From assembly GCA_028689675.1 (NCBI GenBank), contig JAQVCS010000006.1, positions 90,405 to 154,404 on the forward strand: a stretch of 64,000 nucleotides of DNA, given 5' to 3'. The notes under the pieces were generated by a model that saw only the letters and a program-made list of their open reading frames with translations, was not told the origin of the DNA and searched no databases. The DNA comes from Desulfovibrionaceae bacterium (lineage in GTDB: Bacteria > Desulfobacterota > Desulfovibrionia > Desulfovibrionales > Desulfovibrionaceae). The position numbers and the translations under genes are program-made. Numbering within the stretch: position 1 is the first letter of the stretch; the number at the start of each line of letters is the position of its first letter. Shown here in pieces: positions 53,618 through 63,361 of this stretch.

Positions 53618-55906
53618 ATGGTAAAAACTATAAACAATAACACTATCACAAGAAATATTCAAAGTATTATTTGGTATATTGTATTGTCGATTACCATTTT
53701 GTGCCTAAATATTTTTGTTGCTTTTACATATAAGAATATTGTAATTGAGAAAGAACGTGATTATACATACCAAACGCTTAACATTTTTTCAAAAAATCAA
53801 TCAGATTTATTGCAATTTAAAATAGAAAGCCAATATTTAACATTGGAGTTATTTGCAAATCTTATTGCTTATGATGATAATCCATTGCAGAGTGCTATAA
53901 ATAAAGAAAATATTCTCATTAAAAAAACAGATTTTTTACATATTTTTACAGTAGATACGTCTGGAAAAGCAATTTCTGAAAGCGGCGCCGTTGTTAATGT
54001 TTCTGACAGAAAATATTTCCATGAAAGTTTAGCTGGAAAACGATCGGCACAGTATATTGATAGTGGGTATATCTCTGGCACAGTACGTCTTATTCTCTCT
54101 GTTCCCATTATAAAAAATGGTGAAGTTGTCGGTGTTCTTTATTGTTCATATGATGAAGAAAAATTTAGAGCTCTGTTTGAAAGTGATGGATATAAAAGTA
54201 AAAGTTATTCCTTTGTTATTGATAAGCAAGGAAATAGCTTGGTACAGGCAAAATCACCAGAATATTTATTAGGGAATAATAATGTCATTGAATATCTTAA
54301 AGAGATGGGAAATGATATTACGACATTACAATCTGATTTACAAAATGGAAATTTTGGTATTATCCGCTATACTATTGGCACAGAAAAAAGATATGCCACC
54401 TATGGTGTAATAGGTAATACCGATTGGGTCTTATTTAATGCTGTATCTGATACAGTTATAGAATCAAAATCAAAAGAAATTGTCGACATAGCTCAGTTTA
54501 TATTTTTATTTATCTCTATTATTTCTATTATATTTTTTGGAATTATTATATTTATAGCATGGCGTAACAATAAAACACAACTCTATGAACAGGAGCAAGA
54601 AAAAGTAAACTTTGAGAGGACACGCATTGCTATAGAGAACTCTTCTGTTTTTCTTTGGGACTATGATTTAAATACGAACACTATTACTCAAACACCAAGC
54701 TCTATGAAGTGGTTTGGCTCATCGCCAAATATAGAAAACTTCCCTGAAGTATTCATTGAGCAAGGAAATTTTGAACAGAATGAAATACAAAAAGTAAGAG
54801 AATTTTATAAGTCTCTCTCTTCTGGCATAGAAAAAGCAGAAGAAATTATTTGCTTTAAAACCTGTAATGATACATGGATATATAGCCATATAACATACAC
54901 TATTATCTTCGATAGTAATGATAAACCATTTAAGGCAATTGGTATAGGTAGTGATGTTACATCAGAATATATATCCAAGCAACACTACGAAAGAGAGCTT
55001 GCTTTACAAAAAATAATGACTAAAAATACTATTAGACTTGCATTACTCAATGTAACAAAAAGAACAATAGAATATATTCAATATAACAGTGAATATACTG
55101 CTGACACAATACAAGATTATGAAAATACATATGATGAATTCCTTAAAAGTCTTATCGATAAAATTATTGATAATGACGAATTAAAAATATTCATTGCAGA
55201 TATACGAGAAGGGAATATTAATAAATATCTCACATCTGAAAATACCATATTAGAATTTGAGGCATACCGCTATAACCGCCTTAGAAAAGAATCTCAATTT
55301 GTGCATATGTCTTGTTCTTTTTTATATGAACCAACAAGTCATGACCTTATGGCCTTTTTATGTACAAAAGATATGTCTAAAGAAAAAGAAAATTTGGAAC
55401 TTTTGACTTTGGCAGCAGAAAAAGATTCTATGACGCATATCTATAACCATAATACTTCTTTTGCTCGTATTGAATCCTATTTACTACATGAGGGCGCAGA
55501 AGGAACACATGCCTTATTTATTATTGATCTTGATGATTTTAAAAATATAAATGATACATTGGGGCATCCTATTGGTGATGCAGTGCTTATAAACACAGCA
55601 GAACATCTATGCTCACTATTTCGGTCAGATGATATTATTGGGCGCATTGGCGGTGATGAATTTATTGTCTTAATGAAAAACATTACTTCTAATGATGTTG
55701 TCAGTAAAGCAAAACAACTTAATAGAATACTAAAAATTCAAGAAGTTGATAGCAAAAAAATAACAAGTAGTGTTTCTATTGGCATATATATTTTTTGTAA
55801 TAGCTATAATATTTCACAGTTATATGAAAATGCAGATAACGCCCTCTATCAGGCAAAAAAACAAGGAAAAAATACCTACCATATTTATTATGACCCAGCG
55901 CTATAG
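53618..55906 (+). CDS. dCache-PAS-GGDEF diguanylate cyclase
   Basis: A 762-residue membrane protein with TTAAGGG before ATG 53618. Residues 15-40 are a membrane helix; about 45-285 form a periplasmic dCache sensor (VNVSDRKYFHESLAGKRS, RLILSVPIIKNGEVVGVLYC); a second helix at about 290-318; a PAS-like region with FKAIGIGSDVT near 440; and a C-terminal GGDEF domain with DLDDFKNINDTLGH and RIGGDEFIVL. The intact GGDEF motif predicts cyclic di-GMP synthesis. It is much more AT-rich than neighbours and is a paralogue of the broken gene at 46201-48503. Confidence 0.9.
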   Translation: MVKTINNNTITRNIQSIIWYIVLSITILCLNIFVAFTYKNIVIEKERDYTYQTLNIFSKNQSDLLQFKIESQYLTLELFANLIAYDDNPLQSAINKENILIKKTDFLHIFTVDTSGKAISESGAVVNVSDRKYFHESLAGKRSAQYIDSGYISGTVRLILSVPIIKNGEVVGVLYCSYDEEKFRALFESDGYKSKSYSFVIDKQGNSLVQAKSPEYLLGNNNVIEYLKEMGNDITTLQSDLQNGNFGIIRYTIGTEKRYATYGVIGNTDWVLFNAVSDTVIESKSKEIVDIAQFIFLFISIISIIFFGIIIFIAWRNNKTQLYEQEQEKVNFERTRIAIENSSVFLWDYDLNTNTITQTPSSMKWFGSSPNIENFPEVFIEQGNFEQNEIQKVREFYKSLSSGIEKAEEIICFKTCNDTWIYSHITYTIIFDSNDKPFKAIGIGSDVTSEYISKQHYERELALQKIMTKNTIRLALLNVTKRTIEYIQYNSEYTADTIQDYENTYDEFLKSLIDKIIDNDELKIFIADIREGNINKYLTSENTILEFEAYRYNRLRKESQFVHMSCSFLYEPTSHDLMAFLCTKDMSKEKENLELLTLAAEKDSMTHIYNHNTSFARIESYLLHEGAEGTHALFIIDLDDFKNINDTLGHPIGDAVLINTAEHLCSLFRSDDIIGRIGGDEFIVLMKNITSNDVVSKAKQLNRILKIQEVDSKKITSSVSIGIYIFCNSYNISQLYENADNALYQAKKQGKNTYHIYYDPAL

Positions 55907-56414
55907 GCTAATCTTACTGAGTGCCTTCGCTATTTTTTACTGTAACTCTTTATTTTTCCCACAAGGCAGGCTTGACACCAGCCACAAATAAGCCTAGCGT
56001 GCCCCTGTGAGGAGTAGTTTTTATTGCTCTTCATACTCAATTCGTGCTCTTTCCCCTCTTTTGGGCAAGGGCACTTTAGGGGGGTAAGCATGTTCGTTGT
56101 CCGTATATGAGGCAAACGTGGAAAGGCGCAGGTTGCGTCTTTATATCCGCGTGGCATTGCGGGTAGCGGGTATGCAGCTCTATCAGTTTTTTGCTGATTG
56201 GCTTCCCTCTTCCCCTCTCTCCTGCTCTGCCTCCGCCCTCTATACCTTCTCTTCTGTAAGTAACGTGACATGTGCACTCCCCGCCGTTTCTGCTCTCTGC
56301 AGAATGGGCGTTTTGCAGCGTTGACAGATTCGGCAGTCGGCGGAGACCCCGTGGCTGGGGTCTCCCTTGCACATTCTTGGCCTTTTTCGGCTGTGAATAT
56401 ACTAGGAGGTTCTT
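55907..56414. other. Leader region of the hydrogenase operon
   Basis: No gene is convincing here. A perfect 9-bp stem GGAGACCCC (56342-56350) / GGGGTCTCC (56357-56365) lies 50 bases before hynB without a T-run, possibly an mRNA-stabilising or control element. Confidence 0.45.
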
Positions 56415-57365
56415 ATGCGTATCGGCATCGGTTTAGGAAAAAGCGATAAAGAGGAACGTATGGCGCAAGCGGGCATCAGCCGCCGCGACTTTCTTAAATT
56501 TTGCACCGCAGTTGCTGTAACCATGGGCACATGCTCTGCCATGGATGTTGCACAAGCCCTTGCGGCCACAACAAAACGCCCTTCTGTGGTGTATTTGCAC
56601 ACGGCCGAATGCACGGGCTGTTCTGAAGCTCTTTTGCGTTCGTACCAACCTTATATTGATTCTCTTATTCTTGACACGATTTCGCTGGACTATCACGAAA
56701 CTATCATGGCTGCCGCAGGCGATGCCGCTGAAGATGCCCTGCATAAGGCTATCAACAATCCCGATGGCTTTATTTGCGTGGTGGAAGGGGCTATTCCCAC
56801 AGCTATGAATGGCAAATATGGTTATATTGCTGGCCGCACCATGCTCGATATTTGTGCTGAAGTGCTGCCCAAGGCCAAGGCTGTCATTTCTTATGGCACC
56901 TGTGCCTCTTTTGGCGGCATGCAAGCGGCTGCCCCCAACCCCACAGGCGCAAAAAGTGTGCAGGAATGTTTTGCCCAGCAGGGCATTAAGCCTATCAACA
57001 TCGGTGGCTGCCCGCCCAACCCGCTCAACCTCGTGGGTACTATTGTTGCCTTCTTGCAGGGTCAAGAAATCAAGCTTGATGAATTGAACCGCCCCTTTAT
57101 GTTCTTTGGCGAAACAGTGCACGATTTGTGCGAACGCCGTGTCCATTTTGAAGCAGGGGAATTTGCCCCCTCGTTTGATTCGGAAGAAGCCCGCAAAGGC
57201 TGGTGCTTGTATGACTTGGGCTGTAAAGGCCCTATGACATATAACAATTGCCCCAAGGCACGCTTTAACCAGACAAACTGGCCAGTGGGCGCAGGCCACC
57301 CCTGTATTGGGTGCAGCGAACCTGACTTCTGGGACACAATGACCCCGTTCTATTCCAATAAATAA
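56415..57365 (+). CDS. hynB: Periplasmic [NiFe] hydrogenase small subunit
   Basis: A 316-residue subunit with AGGAGG before ATG 56415. A twin-arginine signal (S22-R-R-D-F-L-K28) directs the folded dimer to the periplasm. Cysteines for three Fe-S clusters are visible: [15 protein letters not shown] and GGCPPNP (proximal), VHDLCERR, and [19 protein letters not shown] (distal/medial), then [13 protein letters not shown]. It passes electrons between the active site and a periplasmic cytochrome c3. Followed by the large subunit after 12 bases; no membrane anchor gene is present, as in Desulfovibrio HynAB. Confidence 0.96.
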   Translation: MRIGIGLGKSDKEERMAQAGISRRDFLKFCTAVAVTMGTCSAMDVAQALAATTKRPSVVYLHTAECTGCSEALLRSYQPYIDSLILDTISLDYHETIMAAAGDAAEDALHKAINNPDGFICVVEGAIPTAMNGKYGYIAGRTMLDICAEVLPKAKAVISYGTCASFGGMQAAAPNPTGAKSVQECFAQQGIKPINIGGCPPNPLNLVGTIVAFLQGQEIKLDELNRPFMFFGETVHDLCERRVHFEAGEFAPSFDSEEARKGWCLYDLGCKGPMTYNNCPKARFNQTNWPVGAGHPCIGCSEPDFWDTMTPFYSNK

Positions 57366-57377
57366 GAGGGCGACATT

Positions 57378-59051
57378 ATGAGCGATATTAAAAAAACTCC
57401 GCAAAGCGTCTTTACTGGCCCCATTGTTGTTGACCCGCTCACCCGCATTGAGGGGCATTTGCGCATTGAAGTGGAAGTGGAAAATGGCATTATTAAAAAT
57501 GCCCGCAGCGTTGGCACGCTTTTTCGTGGGCTGGAAATGATTTTAAAAGGGCGAGACCCGCGTGATGCCCAGCATTTTACCCAGCGCACTTGCGGCGTAT
57601 GCACCTATACGCATGCCCTTGCTTCTACGCGCGCGCTTGAAGATGCCATTGGGGTAGAAATTCCCAAAAATGCTACCTATATTCGTAACTTAGTGCTGGC
57701 TTTGCTCTTTATGCACGACCATATCGTGCATTTTTATCATCTGCATGCGCTGGATTTTGTGGACGTTACCTCGGCACTGCTGGCCGACCCTGCCAAGGCA
57801 GCCCAGCTTGCCAGCAGCATTTCGCCCCGCCCTGCCAAAACAGAAGATTTTAAGGCTGTGCAAGACAAGCTCAAAGCCTTTGTTGCCAGCGGCCAGCTTG
57901 GCCCCTTTACCAATGCCTATTTCTTGGGCGGGCACAAGGCCTATTACCTTTCGCCAGAGCAAAACCTTGTTGCCACAGCGCACTATTTGGAAGCCCTGCG
58001 CGTGCAAGTGCTTGCCGCCCGCGCTATGGCTGTTTTTGGTGCAAAAAACCCGCACACACAATTCCTTATTGCTGGCGGTGTGACCTGCTATGACTCGCTG
58101 ACCAAGGAGCGCATTGCTGAATTTGAAAAATTATATACAGAAGTAGCCGCTTTTGTTGAGCAAGTATACATCCCCGACTTGCTTTTGGTTGCTTCGGAAT
58201 ATAAAGACTGGGCAGCACTGGGCGGCACCAAAAACTTCCTTGCCTTTGGCGACTTCCCCACCAAAGAAAAGGATATGAGCTCGCGCTTCTTTAAGCCGGG
58301 TTTAATTATGAACCGCGACCTCAGCACCATTGCCCCCTTTGACCCAGCAAAAATTGCTGAACATGTGCGCCACAGCTGGTATGAAGGCAATGCCGCCAAG
58401 CATCCCTATGAAGGCGAAACCACACCGCACTTTACCTCCATGGGTGACACAGACAAATATTCGTGGATGAAAGCCCCCCGCTATGACGGCAATGTCATGG
58501 AAGTTGGCCCCTTAGCGCAAATATTAGTTGCCTATGGTCAGGGGCAGGCAGAAGTCAAGCCCGTAGTCGATTCTGTGCTGCAAACCTTGGGCGTGGGGGC
58601 AGAGGCTCTCTTTTCCACCTTGGGCAGAACTGCTGCCCGCGGCATTGAAACGCTGGTGGTTGCGCGCCATGCTGCGGCCATGCTGGATGCCTATAAAGGC
58701 AATATCGGCAGCGATAACAAAATTGCTGTTGATTGCGATGTGCCCGAAAAGGCGGAAGGCGTGGGCTTTGTGCACGCGCCGCGTGGCGGGCTTTCTCATT
58801 GGATTCGCATTGAAAACAAAAAAATTGCCAACTTCCAGCTTGTTGTGCCCAGCACTTGGAACCTTGGCCCCCGCTGTGCAGCAGGCAAGCTTTCTGCTGT
58901 GGAAGAAGCACTTGTGGGCACGCCCGTTGCCGACCCCAAGCGCCCAGTGGAAATTCTGCGCACTGTGCATTCCTTTGACCCCTGTATTGCCTGTGCTGTG
59001 CATGTCATTGATGGGCAAAGCAACGAAGTGCACAAGTTCAAAGTGCTGTAA
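57378..59051 (+). CDS. hynA: Periplasmic [NiFe] hydrogenase large subunit
   Basis: A 557-residue catalytic subunit. The four nickel ligands are C72 and C75 in RTCGVCTYTHA and C536 and C539 in DPCIACAVH. All are ordinary cysteine codons, so it is a [NiFe] and not a [NiFeSe] enzyme. The last 15 residues after H542 would be removed by the protease encoded next. It oxidises H2 in the periplasm or makes it in reverse. It has no own signal and is co-exported with HynB. Confidence 0.97.
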   Translation: MSDIKKTPQSVFTGPIVVDPLTRIEGHLRIEVEVENGIIKNARSVGTLFRGLEMILKGRDPRDAQHFTQRTCGVCTYTHALASTRALEDAIGVEIPKNATYIRNLVLALLFMHDHIVHFYHLHALDFVDVTSALLADPAKAAQLASSISPRPAKTEDFKAVQDKLKAFVASGQLGPFTNAYFLGGHKAYYLSPEQNLVATAHYLEALRVQVLAARAMAVFGAKNPHTQFLIAGGVTCYDSLTKERIAEFEKLYTEVAAFVEQVYIPDLLLVASEYKDWAALGGTKNFLAFGDFPTKEKDMSSRFFKPGLIMNRDLSTIAPFDPAKIAEHVRHSWYEGNAAKHPYEGETTPHFTSMGDTDKYSWMKAPRYDGNVMEVGPLAQILVAYGQGQAEVKPVVDSVLQTLGVGAEALFSTLGRTAARGIETLVVARHAAAMLDAYKGNIGSDNKIAVDCDVPEKAEGVGFVHAPRGGLSHWIRIENKKIANFQLVVPSTWNLGPRCAAGKLSAVEEALVGTPVADPKRPVEILRTVHSFDPCIACAVHVIDGQSNEVHKFKVL

Positions 59052-59077
59052 AGCACACAAAAAGCAGGAGAGCAACA

Positions 59078-59602
59078 GTGACAGAAAAAAATATTCTGGT
59101 GCTGGGGGTGGGCAACATCCTTATGCGGGACGAAGGCTTTGGCGTGCGGGCAGTGGAAGTGCTGCAACAGCGCTACCGCTGGCCGCACAATGTGCGCCTG
59201 CTTGAGGGCGGCACGCTGGGCATGCTGCTGACACCTGAAATGCAATCTTGCGATATGCTTATTGTGCTGGATGCCGTGCTGATTGACCAGCCTGCGGGCA
59301 CTATTGCCGTGCTTAGTGATGAGAATTTGCGCAAAAGCTTGGGCTTTCGCGATTCTACCCATCAAACAGATTTGGTGGATATTCTCATTTACTGTGACCT
59401 GCTGGGCAAAAGGCCAGAGGCTCTTGTGTATGGCATGCAGCCCTTTGACTGGCAAAGTTTTATACCCGAGCTGACAGAGCAGGCCGCAGCACTTTTGCCG
59501 CAATTTTGTGCAAAAGTAGTGCACGACCTGCAAGAACGCGGCTTGGCTATTCAGGAAATCGCGCAGGCCACCCCCGCCGCGCCCTGTTCCCCAACCCTGT
59601 AA
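59078..59602 (+). CDS. hynC: Hydrogenase maturation protease (HynC/HyaD family)
   Basis: A 174-residue endopeptidase starting at GTG 59078 with CAGGAG upstream. Family motifs: VLGVGNILMRDEGFGVRAVEVL (described by its start), with the Glu/Asp that binds the nickel site, MLIVLDAV, and a later His in RDSTHQTDL. It removes the C-terminal peptide of HynA after nickel insertion. Located directly after hynA as in other hyn/hya operons. It is specific for its own large subunit in known cases. Confidence 0.92.
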   Translation: MTEKNILVLGVGNILMRDEGFGVRAVEVLQQRYRWPHNVRLLEGGTLGMLLTPEMQSCDMLIVLDAVLIDQPAGTIAVLSDENLRKSLGFRDSTHQTDLVDILIYCDLLGKRPEALVYGMQPFDWQSFIPELTEQAAALLPQFCAKVVHDLQERGLAIQEIAQATPAAPCSPTL

Positions 59603-59624
59603 CGTCTCTTGCCTTATGGCCTGC

Positions 59625-59664
59625 GACGGGATGTGCTTTATGCCCCAAAAAAGCACATCCCGTC
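59625..59664 (+). terminator. Strong hairpin ending the hydrogenase operon
   Basis: A 15-bp perfect stem, GACGGGATGTGCTTT (59625-59639) with AAAGCACATCCCGTC (59650-59664). Only a weak T-rich tract follows. Confidence 0.75.
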
Positions 59665-59707
59665 TGCCTTGTCTTGTAGGCATGGACACTGTAGTAAGGA
59701 TTATTGT

Positions 59708-60532
59708 ATGAAATTGTTTTCTGCTTTTCTTCTGGCTTTTGCCCTGCTTGCTGGCAGCGCACAGGCCGCTCCGCTGGATACTTTTGCTGGTTTACAAGGC
59801 ACGCTGGATATTGCTGGCGGCACAGCGCATATTCCCGTTATGAAAAGCGCTGCGCAAGCTATTATGAGCGCGCACCCAGCGCTGCGCATTACCATTACAG
59901 GCGGTGGCTCTGGCGTGGGTGTGCAGAAGGTGGGTGAAGGCTTAGCACACATTGGCAATACTGGCCGCCCGCTCAAAGAAGGCGAAATGAGCAAATATGG
60001 CTTGAAAAGCTTTCCTTTTGCCATTGACGGTGTTGCTATTGCGGTAAACCCTGCCAATAGTGTGCAAGCCCTGAGCAAAGCACAGCTGCTGGCTATTTTT
60101 GCAGGCGATATTACCAATTGGAAGGAAGTAGGCGGCGCGAATGCCCCTATCAACCTCTATAGCCGTGAAGACGGCAGCGGCACGCGCGAAGTTTTTGAGG
60201 AAAAAGCCCTGACTAAGGGGGCAAAAACTTCACCCAAGGCCAATGTGGTCAATTCCAACGGTGCTATGAAAACCGCCATTGCGCAAGATGTCAACGCCAT
60301 AGGCTATGTGGGCATTGGTCACCTTGATGCCAAAATTAAAGGTATTGTGCTGGACGGCATGACGCCCTCCCAACAAAATGCGGCTGATGGCAGCTATACC
60401 GTTACCCGCAAATTGTACATGAACACCAAGGGCGAGCCCACAGGGCTTACCAAGGCCTTCATCGAGTATATTTATTCGCCTGAAGGCACTGCTTTTGTGA
60501 AGAAAGCTGGCTACATTCCGCTGGCAAAATAA
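59708..60532 (+). CDS. pstS: Phosphate-binding periplasmic protein
   Basis: A 274-residue protein with TAAGGA before ATG 59708 and a Sec signal (FSAFLLAFALLAGSAQA). Motifs ITGGGSGVGVQKVGEGLAHIGNTGRPLK (described by its start) and YSREDGSGTREVFEEKA are those of PstS phosphate-binding proteins of the compact type found in anaerobes and archaea. It delivers phosphate to the PstCA permease encoded 13 bases downstream. Confidence 0.93.
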   Translation: MKLFSAFLLAFALLAGSAQAAPLDTFAGLQGTLDIAGGTAHIPVMKSAAQAIMSAHPALRITITGGGSGVGVQKVGEGLAHIGNTGRPLKEGEMSKYGLKSFPFAIDGVAIAVNPANSVQALSKAQLLAIFAGDITNWKEVGGANAPINLYSREDGSGTREVFEEKALTKGAKTSPKANVVNSNGAMKTAIAQDVNAIGYVGIGHLDAKIKGIVLDGMTPSQQNAADGSYTVTRKLYMNTKGEPTGLTKAFIEYIYSPEGTAFVKKAGYIPLAK

Positions 60533-60545
60533 GCTTCACGCCTTC

Positions 60546-62426
60546 ATGCCCGCACAACACACAGAGCAAGTGCGGGGGCACACAGCAGCCCCCGCACCGT
60601 GCAGCTTGCCCAAGCCGCGCACCCTTTCTGCCCGTACTGCACGGGCAGGCTGGCTTTTGCGGCTTGCCGTCTTTGCTGCGTTAAGCGCCATAGCCCTACT
60701 CTTTATTATGGTAGTGCTTTTTGCGCTGCCCCTGTTTACTGGCACTGCTGAAGGCAGCAGCGGCGTTTTCTCGTGGCAATGGCTGCCCGCCAGCGGGCAG
60801 TTTGGCATTCTGCCCATGCTGTGCGCTACGCTGCTGCTGGCTTTTTCTGCCATGCTCTTAGCAATGCCCCTCGCTTTTGGCATATGCGCGCATTTTTATT
60901 TGGGGCAAAAGGGCAGCCAGCCCAGCCTCTTTACCCGCCTGCTGCGCGCCACGGTGAATGGCATGACGGCCATCCCCACGGTGGTATATGGTTTTACTGC
61001 CCTGTTTTTGCTTACGCCACTGGTGCGGGCTGGCTTGGGCGGCACGGGGCTGTGTTGGCTTTCAGCCATGCTGGTGCTGGCTTTGCTGGCCTTGCCCACC
61101 ATGGTGCTTGTTATGGAAGCAAGCCTACGCCCGCGAATGCACGCTTTGCGCCCCACTGCGCCAGCTCTGGGTTTTTCCCCAGTGCAGATTTTGCTTTTTC
61201 TGGGTTTGCCCGCAGCGCGGGAAGGTATTCTTTCTGCCGCTGTGCTGGGTTTTGGACGGGCTGCAGGGGATACTTTGCTGCCCCTTATGCTTTCTGGCAA
61301 TGCACCCCAACTTGCCTTCGACTTCAGCGCCAGCCTGCGCACCCTGAGCGCGCACATGGCCTTGGTCACCGCCAATGAAGCGGGAAGCACTGCCTATAAT
61401 TCCCTCTTTGCCGCTGGGGCATTGCTGCTGCTGGTGAATGCGGGCATCAGCCTTATGGCGCGCGCGTTAAGCCAGCGCGCCAGCGCAAACCCACTGCACG
61501 CACAGCCAAAAAGCAACGCGCTGCCGCACGATATATTGTGCTGCATGGGACACTGGGGCAGCACCTGCCTGTGTAGGCTTACATGCCTACTAAGCTGGCT
61601 TGCCCCGCTTGTTGTGCTGGGGGCACTGGGCGCTTTGCTTATTTTCTTATGTTTGAACAGTGTGGATGCTCTGAACTGGGGGCTGCTTTTTGGTTCTACC
61701 CCGCCTTTGCAGGCCTTGCTGGGCTTGCGCCCCGTGTGGGATGGCATTTGGCCTGCCTGCCTAGGCACAGGCTGCCTTGTGCTGTGCAGCATGGCTTTGG
61801 CAATGCTGCCCGGCATAGGTTGCGGCATATACCTTGCTGAATATGCCACGGCAGGCCAGCGCCGTTGGATAGGCTGCGCTGCTGAAATGCTGGCAGGCAC
61901 ACCTTCTATTGTGATGGGGCTTTTTGGCTTTCTTGTTATTCTTTTTTTGCGGCGCACCCTGCTGCCAGAGGCCAACACCTGCCTTTTGCTGGCAGCGGCT
62001 TGCCTTGCCCTGCTGGTGCTGCCTGTGCTTATTATTGCCACCCGCGAAGCACTCGAGGCCTGCCCCCACAGCCTGCGCATGGCTAGTGCCGCTTTGGGCT
62101 TTTCCCGTCAGCAGGCCTTGCGGCATGTGCTGCTGCCAGCGGCCTCGCGCGGCATTGCCAGCGGCATGGTGCTTGCCATAGGGCGCGCGGCAGAAGACAC
62201 GGCCGTTATTATGCTCACAGGCGTGGTGGCCAATGCTGGCCTGCCTGCGGGGCTGCTGGCAAAATTTGAAGCCCTGCCCTTTTTCATTTATTATACGGCT
62301 GCCGAATACCAAACAGACATGGAACTGGCGCGTGGTTTTGGTGCAGCTTTGCTGTTGCTGGCTGTTGCCCTTGTGCTGCTTTTGCTGGCTTCTTTTATGC
62401 GCCGCCGCTACAGTATACGGAGGTAA
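60546..62426 (+). CDS. Phosphate ABC permease, fused PstC-PstA
   Basis: A 626-residue permease in one chain. Residues 1-320 resemble PstC (LPLFTGTAEG, TVVYGFTALFLLTPLV, ALGFSPVQILLFLGLPAAREGILSA) and about 340-626 resemble PstA (GIYLAEYA, GTPSIVMGLFGF, ALGFSRQQALRHVLLPAASRGI). Both halves carry the EAA-type coupling loop, so one polypeptide can form the whole transmembrane pore. The two subunits are separate genes in most bacteria. A clear RBS is not obvious before ATG 60546. Confidence 0.9.
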   Translation: MPAQHTEQVRGHTAAPAPCSLPKPRTLSARTARAGWLLRLAVFAALSAIALLFIMVVLFALPLFTGTAEGSSGVFSWQWLPASGQFGILPMLCATLLLAFSAMLLAMPLAFGICAHFYLGQKGSQPSLFTRLLRATVNGMTAIPTVVYGFTALFLLTPLVRAGLGGTGLCWLSAMLVLALLALPTMVLVMEASLRPRMHALRPTAPALGFSPVQILLFLGLPAAREGILSAAVLGFGRAAGDTLLPLMLSGNAPQLAFDFSASLRTLSAHMALVTANEAGSTAYNSLFAAGALLLLVNAGISLMARALSQRASANPLHAQPKSNALPHDILCCMGHWGSTCLCRLTCLLSWLAPLVVLGALGALLIFLCLNSVDALNWGLLFGSTPPLQALLGLRPVWDGIWPACLGTGCLVLCSMALAMLPGIGCGIYLAEYATAGQRRWIGCAAEMLAGTPSIVMGLFGFLVILFLRRTLLPEANTCLLLAAACLALLVLPVLIIATREALEACPHSLRMASAALGFSRQQALRHVLLPAASRGIASGMVLAIGRAAEDTAVIMLTGVVANAGLPAGLLAKFEALPFFIYYTAAEYQTDMELARGFGAALLLLAVALVLLLLASFMRRRYSIRR

Positions 62427-62432
62427 CACGCT

Positions 62433-63353
62433 ATGCCCGCCCTGCTTTCTGTACGCCACCTCAGCATCAGTTTTCATGAGCGCACTGTTGTTAAGGATAT
62501 TTCACTTGATATTCCCAAGAGCGGCATTACTGTTCTGGTTGGGCGCTCTGGCTCAGGCAAAACAACCTTTTTACGGGCGCTCAACCGCCTGAATGAAGAG
62601 CTTTCGCCCTGTGAGGTACGCGGGCAGGTTCTGCTGCATTGCCCACTCACGCATGCTTACCAGCCCCTGCATGGAAGCGAGCCCGCTCTTGCCGGTAAGC
62701 CCATACAGGAAAAAGAGCCCGCGCATGTAAACAAAGCAGAGCATGCAAAAGAAAGTATACAGGCTGATACGGCCACGCAGAATCCTGTGGATATTTACCA
62801 GCTTCCCCCAAGCTCATTGCCAGCTTTGCGCCGCACCGTGGGCATGGTATTTCAAAACCCCAATGTGCTGCCTGTCAGCATCAAGCGTAATATCACCCTG
62901 CCCCTTGCCCTTGTGGCGCATTGCCCGCAGGGTGAGCTGGAACAGCGCCTAGAGCAAGCCCTGCGCACCTGTGCCTTGTGGGCAGAAGTGCAAGACAGGC
63001 TTCATGCCCCAGCCAGCAGCCTGTCGGGGGGGCAGCAGCAGCGCCTGTGCCTTGCCCGCGCTTTGGCACTGCAACCAAGGCTGCTTTTGCTGGACGAGCC
63101 CACGGCCTCACTGGATGTTTTTGCCACACAACAAGTTGAAGAGCTGCTGCGTGCTTTGGGGCAGCATGTGCCCATGGTGGTTGTTTCGCATTCGCTGGCG
63201 CAAGCCCGAGCCCTTGCAGACCGTATTTTCTTTTTTTCAGAAGGCTCGCTCTTCCCTGTTGAAAAAGACGACTATGCAAGCAATGCAGAGCTTGCTGCCC
63301 TGTTTCGTGAGACAGAGCAGCAAACAATTTGTAGCCCGCAGCCCGCGCTGTAG
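62433..63353 (+). CDS. pstB: Phosphate ABC transporter ATPase with insertion
   Basis: A 306-residue ATPase (PstB usually 250-270) with GGAGG before ATG 62433. Walker A GRSGSGKT (37-44), Q-loop near Q141, signature LSGGQQQR (197-204), Walker B LLLLDEP (217-223). An extra Glu/Ala/Lys-rich segment of about 45 residues (roughly 72-117) lies between Walker A and the Q-loop, where other PstB proteins have none. It energises phosphate uptake with the fused permease. phoU is not in the window. Confidence 0.93.
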   Translation: MPALLSVRHLSISFHERTVVKDISLDIPKSGITVLVGRSGSGKTTFLRALNRLNEELSPCEVRGQVLLHCPLTHAYQPLHGSEPALAGKPIQEKEPAHVNKAEHAKESIQADTATQNPVDIYQLPPSSLPALRRTVGMVFQNPNVLPVSIKRNITLPLALVAHCPQGELEQRLEQALRTCALWAEVQDRLHAPASSLSGGQQQRLCLARALALQPRLLLLDEPTASLDVFATQQVEELLRALGQHVPMVVVSHSLAQARALADRIFFFSEGSLFPVEKDDYASNAELAALFRETEQQTICSPQPAL

Positions 63354-63361
63354 CCGCTACC

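Noticed and set aside
56076..56372. Open frames on both strands upstream of hynB
   Set aside because: Neither has a ribosome binding site or a plausible protein composition; both overlap the leader hairpin.
58985..59000. Possible selenocysteine in the hydrogenase large subunit
   Set aside because: The C-terminal nickel ligands are encoded by TGT/TGC, with no in-frame TGA, so the enzyme is [NiFe].
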